Below, piece by piece: positions 1 through 5,197 of a stretch of DNA of 5,197 nt. The stretch is from assembly GCA_017612755.1 (NCBI GenBank), contig JAGAFH010000062.1, forward strand, positions 1 through 5,197, in the 5' to 3' direction. Made by a program: the position numbers and the translations under genes. How positions within the stretch are numbered: position 1 is the stretch's first letter; every line of letters starts with the position of its first letter. The DNA comes from Clostridiales bacterium. Its GTDB lineage: Bacteria > Bacillota > Clostridia > Saccharofermentanales > Saccharofermentanaceae. Under the pieces are notes generated by a model. That model was not told the DNA's origin, searched no databases, and saw only the letters and a list, made by a program, of their open reading frames with translations.

Positions 1-3000
1 TATCTCAGCTACCTCGATGAGATGCTGGATAAGAGGGAGGAGGCAGATGACAGATCTGAGATCTTAGGCTTAGAGGATCTGACGGACCGTGTTCTGGAAC
101 TTTTGGACCATATAGATGAGAAACTCATAAACGAACTGAGATCCCTCGTGCCTGATCTTTATTTTGTTAAGAGCGGAAACGACAAGAGGCAGGAAGCCAT
201 GTACGAGCTTCTGGACAGCGTTCTTCAGTATTCCGGAAGGGTGAAGAGGGAGACGGAAAAGGAGACAGATCCCTATAAGAAGCTTCTGGTCATAAAGGAC
301 TTCAGTGAACTTCTCGACCGGGAGGTCTGCCCCAAGACGAATATGCACCAGAACCTTCCCAAGGCCTCGGAAGAATATCCCGCCAACGGGGAGTTCCTTA
401 AGAAATATACACCGGTGGCAGCTCTCTTTATTGCATTCAAGAAACAGATCTTTACGGGAAATGCCAAGTCCGGATACGGAGACTGCGCTTCCGGTATGGA
501 GCTTTCTAAGGAATATGCGGAGTTTCTGGATTCAGACCGGGATACCCTTCTTGAGGACCAGAAGAAGAGGACGGAATATGCCGGAAGCTTTACGGACCTT
601 CTGGTAAGGCTTGATAAGGTCTACTCCACCCTCAAGAAAAATGCCCATGTAATGGATTATCCGGACCAGGAACATATCGCCAAGCTCATACTTTCAGATC
701 CTGATGCCTGCTCCTTCTACAGAGAGAAGTTCAAGGAGATCTATATAGATGAGTACCAGGATAACAGCGCCCTTCAGGACAGCATAATAGAGCTCTTCGA
801 AAGACCTGAGGGCAATGTGATCAGAGTTGGTGATGTAAAACAAAGTATATACAAATTCAGAAATGCGGATCCTTCCCTTTTCATAGAAAAGATGAATGAT
901 TTTACCGGGGATGACCCAACAGGTAAGCTCATGACCCTGACCTTAAACAGAAGATCCACCCCTGAGATCTTAAGCTTTGTAAATACCGTCTTTGAGCAGA
1001 CCATGACGGCCAAGGGATCAGAGATTGAATATGATGAGTCCCAGAGGCTAAACCATCCCACGAACGAACCTTGCGGTGTGGTTCCCAGAGTGCTTATCGC
1101 CGATCTGGCAGATGAGATTTCTTCCGGGAAGACAAAGGAGGAGAGAAACGGGTTTAAGCTTCAGGAGATGGGAGCATTACTTGAAGTCAGAAGATACAGG
1201 GAAGAAGGATGGGATCCCGGAGATATCTGCGTCATCACCAGAAAGAGAGGAACCGCCTCCAGGATCGCCCAGCTCCTTAACATGAGCGGCATTCCTGCCA
1301 AATATTCAGATGAGGTAAGGCTCTTCGGCGACAACGATGTCCACGGTATGGTCAATGCCATAATCGCCCTTTCAAACGAACTGAGGGATGAGTATCTCAC
1401 GGATCTTCTTCTGTCACCTTACAGGATAAGTGACTTCACTTTGGATGAACTGGCAAGGATCCATCTGTTCTCAAAAAACAGAAAGAACAGGGCAGATTCC
1501 GCAGCCCTTATAGATAAGCTCCGTATCTATGCAGATGAGGCTGATGAGGGAGAGCTTAAAGAGCGCGTAAGTTCCTTCCTTGACTGGTTCGATGATATAA
1601 GGGCCGGATTTATCATGACAGATATCTCCGAGCTTCTTGACAGGCTCTACAGGGATACAGGCATCATCTCCCTGGTGGAGGACCGGACCAAGCTGGATAT
1701 ATTGAAGGACTGGATCTGCGGACAGTACGTAAGATGCGGAAGCGATATTGCTCAAGTAGCTGCAAGCCTTGAAGACATGAAGATCAATATTGGCACCAAA
1801 GCCGCCATCTCCTCCAAGACGGAATCGGAGGGAAAGGTCCGCTGTATGACCATGCACGCCAGTAAAGGCCTGGATTTCAAGTGCCTTGTGGTAACGGAAC
1901 TGTCCTATTCTTCAAACAATGACAACACGGGATGTGTCAGGTTCGATCCCAAAAGAGGCCTGGTCTTTAACGACTTTGACCATAAGACACTTAAGTCGGC
2001 CAAGTCATTGGAGAGGATCTTCTACGATGAAGATGAGATGCTGGCAGATAATGCTGAATCCCTAAGGCTTCTCTATGTCGCCTTAACCAGAGGCAAGGAG
2101 CGCTTATCGGTAGTATGCGGCGCAAAATTTAAGAAGACTGCCACCGGCATGAAGAGCCTTTATAACAGTATCTCCAAGATGGAAAGGACTGCCCTTCCCA
2201 GACAGTTCTGGATCTCCACCGGTGGCGGCATGGATATAGCATTTCTGGCATCCCTTATGAGGCTTTCGGGAGGAGAGGAACTATGGACAAAGATGGCAGA
2301 GACCTTCGGCGCCGGAACGGAAACTCCTGTCCTTTCCATGAGAAATAACGGCTTTGACCTGTCATTCCTTTATGCATATGAGCTTTCTGAAGAGGATCTT
2401 AAGAAACTGAAGGAAGTTCCGAAGGATGATCTTTATAAAGATGATGAGGCAGAGAAGAAGGAAGAAGGCAAGCTGGTGGGACTTTGCAGTACGGGAAATG
2501 ATGAAAACGGCATGCCCCTGTTTGAAGCCTATGATCATGAGAATGCTTCAAAGCTGCCCTTCAAGGTATCTGTATCCCAGATCAAGTACGGCAAGATCGA
2601 AGAGACCCTTCCCATCAACCTGGAAGTCAATGACCTTGAATATTTCCTTAAGCAGGCCGACGGTGAGATCGGAGATTCTCCTTCCCAGATCGGTACATTT
2701 GTCCACCGGCTCTTCAGGTTCATGGATCTGGAACAGTTAAGGGACGATCCCGGATCTTACGGGACCCAGATAGACGGATTTATCGAAGAGGGGATAATGA
2801 ACAAAAGGGACAGGGAACTTGCTCTTTCATATAAGGAAGGCATCGTTACCTTCGCCCGGTCGGATATAGGAGGGAGGGTCATCAGGGCCGATCTTGAGGG
2901 AAGGGCGGAATACGAAAAGCCCTTAGTATTCTCGGTGCCTGACGGTTCAGGGGAATATTCCCTTGTCCAGGGAATGATAGACCTGATCTTCACGGAAGAG

Positions 3001-3195
3001 GACGGGGAAGTCATCATCGACTATAAGACCGATACATTCCCTTCCGGAATGGAAAGAGAAGACATAGACAGGGAAGTCAGAAAGAGACACTCATCCCAGG
3101 TAGCTTTCTACGAGGGAGCAGTGAGATCTTCAGGTAAGAATGTGAAGGAGAAGCTGATCTATCTTGTGAAAGAAGGAAGATTCGTCACTCTTTGA
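1..3195 (+). CDS. addA: ATP-dependent helicase/nuclease subunit A (AddA), 5'-truncated by window edge
   Basis: AddA is the 3'-5' SF1A helicase and nuclease subunit of AddAB, which processes double-strand DNA ends for RecA-dependent repair in the cytoplasm. The frame is open from base 1, so the ATG at 22 is probably internal; 1064 residues are visible. Numbered from base 1, I see helicase motif II DEYQD (250-254), motif III GDVKQSIYKFR (277-287), motif IV LNRRS (315-319), motif V TMHASKGLDF (617-626) and motif VI LRLLYVALTRGKERL (688-702). A C-terminal RecB-family nuclease domain follows, with GTFVH (898-902), GMIDL (991-995) and IDYKTD (1006-1011). No four-Cys iron-sulfur cluster is seen, as expected, since that belongs to AddB. 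Walker A is absent; with family members of roughly 1200 residues, about 150 should lie upstream, presumably after addB. Motif IV has Arg where Tyr/Phe is usual. The 3' end overlaps convergent tadA by 11 bp. Confidence 0.97.
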   Translation, partial: YLSYLDEMLDKREEADDRSEILGLEDLTDRVLELLDHIDEKLINELRSLVPDLYFVKSGNDKRQEAMYELLDSVLQYSGRVKRETEKETDPYKKLLVIKDFSELLDREVCPKTNMHQNLPKASEEYPANGEFLKKYTPVAALFIAFKKQIFTGNAKSGYGDCASGMELSKEYAEFLDSDRDTLLEDQKKRTEYAGSFTDLLVRLDKVYSTLKKNAHVMDYPDQEHIAKLILSDPDACSFYREKFKEIYIDEYQDNSALQDSIIELFERPEGNVIRVGDVKQSIYKFRNADPSLFIEKMNDFTGDDPTGKLMTLTLNRRSTPEILSFVNTVFEQTMTAKGSEIEYDESQRLNHPTNEPCGVVPRVLIADLADEISSGKTKEERNGFKLQEMGALLEVRRYREEGWDPGDICVITRKRGTASRIAQLLNMSGIPAKYSDEVRLFGDNDVHGMVNAIIALSNELRDEYLTDLLLSPYRISDFTLDELARIHLFSKNRKNRADSAALIDKLRIYADEADEGELKERVSSFLDWFDDIRAGFIMTDISELLDRLYRDTGIISLVEDRTKLDILKDWICGQYVRCGSDIAQVAASLEDMKINIGTKAAISSKTESEGKVRCMTMHASKGLDFKCLVVTELSYSSNNDNTGCVRFDPKRGLVFNDFDHKTLKSAKSLERIFYDEDEMLADNAESLRLLYVALTRGKERLSVVCGAKFKKTATGMKSLYNSISKMERTALPRQFWISTGGGMDIAFLASLMRLSGGEELWTKMAETFGAGTETPVLSMRNNGFDLSFLYAYELSEEDLKKLKEVPKDDLYKDDEAEKKEEGKLVGLCSTGNDENGMPLFEAYDHENASKLPFKVSVSQIKYGKIEETLPINLEVNDLEYFLKQADGEIGDSPSQIGTFVHRLFRFMDLEQLRDDPGSYGTQIDGFIEEGIMNKRDRELALSYKEGIVTFARSDIGGRVIRADLEGRAEYEKPLVFSVPDGSGEYSLVQGMIDLIFTEEDGEVIIDYKTDTFPSGMEREDIDREVRKRHSSQVAFYEGAVRSSGKNVKEKLIYLVKEGRFVTL

Positions 3196-3661
3196 CCTTG
3201 GAGGACTTCTTGCGGAGTTTCTTGAAGAAAGCCTTCATGAGGGCGCCGCATTCTTCTTCCAGGATGCCGCCTTCGAATTCCACTTTGTGGTTATGACCGT
3301 GTTCCACGTTAAAGATGTCATTACATGAGACTACGGCCCCGGACTTGGGTTCATATGCCCCGAAGTAGACCTTTCTTATCCTGGCCTGGACGATGGCTCC
3401 GGAACACATGGTGCAGGGCTCTAAGGTGACATACATATCGCAGTCGTTTAAACGCCAGTCCCCGATCTTTTTGCAGGCCTTGTCTATAGCCACCACTTCC
3501 GCATGAAGGATGGGGTTATTTTTGGACAGCTTTTTGTTGTGGGCGCGGACCAGGACCTTTCCGTCCCTGACGATGACGCATCCTATTGGGCACTCGTCCT
3601 TTTCGAAGCCTTTCTGTGCTTCCTTAAGGGCTTTTCTCATGAACTTTTCTTTTTCTTCCAT
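3185..3661 (-). CDS. tadA: tRNA-specific adenosine deaminase TadA
   Basis: TadA is a zinc enzyme that deaminates the wobble adenosine (A34) of tRNA-Arg(ACG) to inosine so that one tRNA can read several CGN codons; it acts as a cytoplasmic homodimer. The 158-residue product has the cytidine/deoxycytidylate deaminase fold signatures: HAE at 53-55 (zinc ligand His53, proton-shuttle Glu55) and PCTMC at 82-86 (zinc ligands Cys83 and Cys86). Also visible are ECPIG near 24-28, LYVTLEPC-like MYVTLEPC at 76-83 and a VYFGAYEPK segment at 98-106. The length is normal for the family. I chose the ATG at 3661 because MEEKEKFMRKALKEA lines up with the N-terminus I remember for Bacillus TadA. The frame stays open to 4018, but that part lies antisense to the next gene and has no deaminase-like content. 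There is no Shine-Dalgarno before 3661; see the promoter entry. A start at Met8 (3640), behind a purine-rich stretch, is a weaker alternative. Confidence 0.97.
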   Translation of the reverse strand: MEEKEKFMRKALKEAQKGFEKDECPIGCVIVRDGKVLVRAHNKKLSKNNPILHAEVVAIDKACKKIGDWRLNDCDMYVTLEPCTMCSGAIVQARIRKVYFGAYEPKSGAVVSCNDIFNVEHGHNHKVEFEGGILEEECGALMKAFFKKLRKKSSKVKE

Positions 3662-3668
3662 GGTTTGG

Positions 3669-3698
3669 ATTATAACAGCAAGGCCGTGAAAATGCGAA
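3669..3698 (-). promoter_or_regulatory. tadA promoter with extended -10; predicted leaderless start
   Basis: Read on the minus strand, the -10 is a perfect TATAAT (3674 down to 3669) preceded by TG and one base, giving the extended -10 TGTTATAAT. The best -35 is TTCGCA (3698 down to 3693), 4 of 6 to consensus, with an 18-bp spacer; a strong extended -10 can tolerate a weak -35. Only 7 bases separate the -10 from the tadA ATG, so transcription should begin at or within a base or two of the start codon. The absence of any Shine-Dalgarno there fits a leaderless mRNA. The transcription start is inferred, not observed. Confidence 0.65.
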
Positions 3699-3719
3699 AA
3701 AAGGACAAGCTTTCTGTGC

Positions 3720-3738
3720 GTATATATTATAAATATTA
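3720..3738 (+). promoter_or_regulatory. AT-rich UP-element-like tract upstream of the zinc-ribbon/sigA promoter
   Basis: An almost pure A/T stretch (only the first base is G) sits directly upstream of the -35 hexamer at 3739. Such tracts bind the C-terminal domain of the RNA polymerase alpha subunit and raise promoter strength. Position and composition are seen directly; the role is inferred. The tract also contains a minus-strand TATAAT (3731 down to 3726), which I do not count as a promoter because it has no acceptable -35. Confidence 0.45.
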
Positions 3739-3767
3739 TTGACAAACAGGGGCATGCAGAGTATAGT
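3739..3767 (+). promoter_or_regulatory. Sigma-A-type promoter for the zinc-ribbon gene and sigA
   Basis: A perfect -35 TTGACA (3739-3744), a 17-bp spacer and the -10 TATAGT (3762-3767, 5 of 6) form a near-consensus housekeeping promoter. Transcription should start near 3773-3776, giving a leader of about 60 nt before the ATG at 3834. No other good plus-strand promoter is visible before sigA at 4606, so this one probably drives both genes. Because sigA encodes the factor that recognises this class of promoter, some positive self-dependence is implied. Confidence 0.85.
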
Positions 3768-3770
3768 TTA

Positions 3771-3810
3771 ATGTGCTTTTTAATGCGAAATTGCGCTTTT
3801 AAGGCCGAAA
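3771..3810 (+). repeat. Degenerate 20-bp tandem repeat in the leader of the zinc-ribbon gene
   Basis: Bases 3771-3790 and 3791-3810 align without gaps at 14 of 20 positions by eye. Both copies share the pattern TGnGCTTTT near the start and CGAAA at the end. The repeat begins at the predicted transcription start and its 20-bp period is about two helical turns, so it could be a paired protein-binding site or a chance result of a low-complexity leader. No strong RNA hairpin forms from it. Confidence 0.4.
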
Positions 3811-3830
3811 AACTACCAAAAAGGCGGTAA
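3783..3830 (+). other. Possible 15-codon leader ORF ending at the zinc-ribbon gene's ribosome binding site
   Basis: An ATG at 3783 opens a short frame reading MRNCAFKAEKLPKRR and stopping with TAA at 3828-3830, three bases before the ATG of the downstream gene and across its Shine-Dalgarno. Six of its 15 residues are Lys or Arg. It has no Shine-Dalgarno of its own and would start only about 8-10 nt from the predicted mRNA 5' end. A frame of this length arises easily by chance, so I list it as a candidate only. Confidence 0.2.
3821..3827 (+). promoter_or_regulatory. Ribosome binding site of the zinc-ribbon gene
   Basis: AAGGCGG lies 6 bases before the ATG at 3834 and differs from the ideal AAGGAGG at one position. 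It supports that start. The stop codon of the possible leader ORF directly follows this site, so a ribosome terminating there would sit over it. Confidence 0.75.
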
Positions 3831-3833
3831 GAA

Positions 3834-4580
3834 ATGGCTACAATACAAGGTATGTGCAGAAACTGCGGTTCGCTCATCATGTTCGATGACAGGGACACTG
3901 AATGCGAGTGCGTTTTCTGTAATTGCATATTTCCTTCCAGTGAGGCAGTAGAGATCTTCGAGAACCCTGAAGGAAGGACATTCCCCAACGAGAAGTTTGA
4001 ACCCTCAAAGGAAAACAAACATCACCACACCACAAGAGTATTCTCTGATGAGCATCTGGAGACAGCTATCAAGAGAGACGAGCTGGCCAGGGCCAACAAG
4101 CCTGAGACAAAGAAGGATAACGAGTTTGAGATCTCTCCCAACGATGTCAAGGCTCCCAGGAAACTGGTGATCGGCCTCATCGGCGCTACTGTTGCCATCG
4201 TGGCTCTCGTTATCGTTATTGCCCTTCCCATCCGTAACAGGAGGAAGGATGCCACAGAGAATATCATGGCTCAGATCAATACTGTATTTGAGGGCATCGA
4301 AGTTGACGCTACCCTTGACGAGTCCGGTAATCCCGTAGGTTATAACATCTCCGGACAGTCCTGTCAGCACATCAATATCCTTACAGAGGATCAGGTTGAC
4401 GAGTCAAAGGCAAAAGACATCTTCGATAACTACTGCGATCTCAGAGCAGATATTCTCGGAATAGACGGAAATACAGAAAAAGGCGTGAAGATGAACATCT
4501 ACTGCGACGGCGGTATCTACACCATCGATGGTGATTCCGGCGAAGCAGAAATCAGTTTTTCAGAAGACAGCGCCTCATAA
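3834..4580 (+). CDS. Uncharacterised zinc-ribbon, single-pass membrane protein (248 aa)
   Basis: I do not recognise a named family. The N-terminus is a compact Cys-rich ribbon: Cys8 and Cys11 form one CxxC knuckle, and Cys26 and Cys29 the likely second. Extra Cys24 and Cys31 make a symmetrical CxCxxCxC. Residues 45-108 are charged, probably disordered, and include HHH at 63-65. One hydrophobic helix spans about 111-133 (bases 4164-4232), with basic residues on both sides (KAPRK before, RNRRK after), so topology is not decided by charge. The acidic C-terminal domain (about 140-248) holds Cys177, Cys201 and Cys224 and looks folded, with alternating strand-like and helical stretches. There is no signal peptide, so a cytoplasmic ribbon with an outside C-terminal domain is my guess. 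Promoter and ribosome binding site support the start. The gene lies 25 bp before sigA and is probably co-transcribed with it; a link to sigma function is unproven. Confidence 0.9.
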   Translation: MATIQGMCRNCGSLIMFDDRDTECECVFCNCIFPSSEAVEIFENPEGRTFPNEKFEPSKENKHHHTTRVFSDEHLETAIKRDELARANKPETKKDNEFEISPNDVKAPRKLVIGLIGATVAIVALVIVIALPIRNRRKDATENIMAQINTVFEGIEVDATLDESGNPVGYNISGQSCQHINILTEDQVDESKAKDIFDNYCDLRADILGIDGNTEKGVKMNIYCDGGIYTIDGDSGEAEISFSEDSAS

Positions 4581-4592
4581 GGAATAAGACAA

Positions 4593-4599
4593 AGGAAGG
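4593..4599 (+). promoter_or_regulatory. Ribosome binding site of sigA
   Basis: The purine block AGGAAGG lies 6 bases before the ATG at 4606, inside the 25-bp gap after the zinc-ribbon gene. It fixes the sigA start. The gap contains no hairpin or T-run that would separate the two genes. Confidence 0.8.
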
Positions 4600-4605
4600 T
4601 AACCT

Positions 4606-5197
4606 ATGGCAGACACCACAAATGCTATCAGCCAGCTGAAAGCCATCGCACAGAAGAACAACAATGTTGTCAGCGAGACCGAGTTTGAGAACATTACAGA
4701 TGAACTCGAACTTAATCCCGAGGAGATGGAAAAAGTTACCAGCGAGCTTGCAAAGATCGGTATAAAGGTGGAGAGCACCGATGCCGAGAATGATGCCCTT
4801 GCTGACATTACTCTCACTCCTTCCGAGGAGATCGCCGTAGACGACTCCGTCAGGATGTACCTTAAGGAGATCGGTAAGATCCCGCTGCTCTCTGCAGACG
4901 ACGAGAAGGATCTGGCCCAGAGGATGCAGGACGGCGACATGAGCGCCAAGGATCTTCTTGTGGAGTCCAACTTAAGACTTGTTGTCTCCATTGCCAAGAA
5001 GTACATGAACAGAGGTCTTTCCCTCCTTGATCTTATCCAGGAAGGGAACCTCGGTCTCATCAAGGCCGTTGACAAGTTCGACTATTCAAAGGGATTCAAG
5101 TTCAGTACATATGCTACCTGGTGGATCAGACAGGCCATCACCAGAGCCATCGCAGACCAGGCAAGGACTATCCGTATCCCCGTACACATGGTCGAGA
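4606..5197 (+). CDS. sigA: RNA polymerase primary sigma factor SigA/RpoD, 3'-truncated by window edge
   Basis: This is the housekeeping sigma factor, which directs RNA polymerase to TTGACA/TATAAT promoters. The first 197 residues are visible and the frame is open at the window end. Residues 1-57 form a short acidic region 1.1-like segment, and region 1.2 covers about 79-111 ([20 protein letters not shown]). Region 2 follows directly from about 114 without the long insert of E. coli RpoD, as in Gram-positive SigA. Region 2.2 (core binding) contains [18 protein letters not shown] at 142-159. Region 2.3 contains [10 protein letters not shown]. Region 2.4 (-10 recognition) keeps Trp172, Trp173, Gln176 and Thr179, matching E. 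coli W433, W434, Q437 and T440, and ends in [12 protein letters not shown]. Regions 3 and 4 must lie downstream. In many Firmicutes the gene follows dnaG, but here it follows a zinc-ribbon membrane protein gene. Start chosen from its Shine-Dalgarno and the MAD start also seen in Bacillus SigA. Confidence 0.98.
   Translation, partial: MADTTNAISQLKAIAQKNNNVVSETEFENITDELELNPEEMEKVTSELAKIGIKVESTDAENDALADITLTPSEEIAVDDSVRMYLKEIGKIPLLSADDEKDLAQRMQDGDMSAKDLLVESNLRLVVSIAKKYMNRGLSLLDLIQEGNLGLIKAVDKFDYSKGFKFSTYATWWIRQAITRAIADQARTIRIPVHMVE

Noticed and set aside
22..24. ATG at 22 as the true addA start
   Set aside because: The frame is open through base 1, no Shine-Dalgarno precedes it, and starting here would remove the Walker A motif that an active AddA needs.
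1471..1857. Minus-strand 128-codon open frame inside addA
   Set aside because: It lies opposite conserved addA coding sequence, including the lead-in to motif V, and has no domain signature or promoter.
3218..3230. Near-palindrome TTTCTTGAAGAAA as a terminator near the addA/tadA junction
   Set aside because: The stem is AT-rich, has almost no loop, is not followed by a proper T-run, and encodes the Phe/Lys-rich end of TadA.
3726..3731. Second minus-strand TATAAT as an upstream tadA promoter
   Set aside because: The hexamer is perfect but sits in a low-complexity A/T tract, lacks an extended TG, and the bases 17-18 bp upstream read TGCCCC or ATGCCC, far from TTGACA.
3662..3833. Small RNA gene such as SRP RNA or a tRNA, sometimes found near tadA
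   Set aside because: The 172-bp gap shows only promoter elements and a short leader; no tRNA cloverleaf, GGAA-loop SRP hairpin or strong stem is visible.
3662..4018. In-frame upstream extension of tadA giving a 277-residue protein
   Set aside because: The extra 119 residues lie across the divergent promoters and antisense to the zinc-ribbon gene, resemble no deaminase extension, and the ATG at 3661 matches the usual TadA N-terminus.
4315..4346. Internal promoter for sigA (TTGACG followed by TATAAC)
   Set aside because: The spacer would be 20 bp, outside the workable range, and the bases are explained by coding sequence.
4315..4405. 10-bp direct repeat TTGACGAGTC at 4315-4324 and 4396-4405
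   Set aside because: Both copies encode similar Asp-Glu-Ser stretches in the same frame of an acidic domain; simple codon reuse explains them.
4575..5075. Minus-strand 166-codon open frame opposite sigA
   Set aside because: It is a Ser/Leu-rich shadow of the highly conserved sigA reading frame, with no ribosome binding site or recognisable domain.

Overview
The window looks like chromosomal housekeeping DNA from a Gram-positive anaerobe of the class Clostridia. A Lachnospiraceae-like organism is my best guess, by inference only. Three things support it: an AddA-type recombination nuclease instead of RecB; a primary sigma factor that runs from region 1.2 straight into region 2 without the long insert of proteobacterial RpoD; and TadA and SigA residues close to those I remember from Bacillus and clostridia. 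Codon use is alike across all the genes, with frequent AGA/AGG, and I see no sign of a phage, IS element, CRISPR array or other recent insertion.

Layout. Bases 1-3195 (+) hold most of addA, the helicase-nuclease subunit of the AddAB double-strand-break repair enzyme; its N-terminus with the Walker A motif lies upstream of the window. Bases 3185-3661 (-) hold tadA, the tRNA adenosine deaminase. It converges on addA, and the two coding ends overlap by 11 bp, leaving no room for an intergenic terminator. Bases 3662-3833 are a divergent promoter region. On the minus strand an extended -10 lies so close to the tadA ATG that the transcript should be leaderless or nearly so. On the plus strand a near-consensus promoter (TTGACA, 17 bp, TATAGT) with an AT-rich upstream tract drives the next two genes. 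Bases 3834-4580 (+) encode an unrecognised 248-residue protein with a Cys-rich zinc-ribbon N-terminus and one membrane helix. Bases 4606-5197 (+) are the first 197 codons of the primary sigma factor gene (sigA/rpoD), which runs off the window.

How they fit together. AddA (DNA repair), TadA (wobble inosine in tRNA) and SigA (core promoter recognition) are independent housekeeping functions. The zinc-ribbon membrane protein and sigA are 25 bp apart on the same strand behind one visible promoter, so they are probably co-transcribed. That promoter is itself of the type SigA recognises. The parts most worth a second look are the zinc-ribbon/sigA pairing where dnaG would be expected, the leaderless tadA promoter, and a leader holding a degenerate 20-bp tandem repeat and a possible 15-codon leader ORF. 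I found no convincing new multi-gene system.
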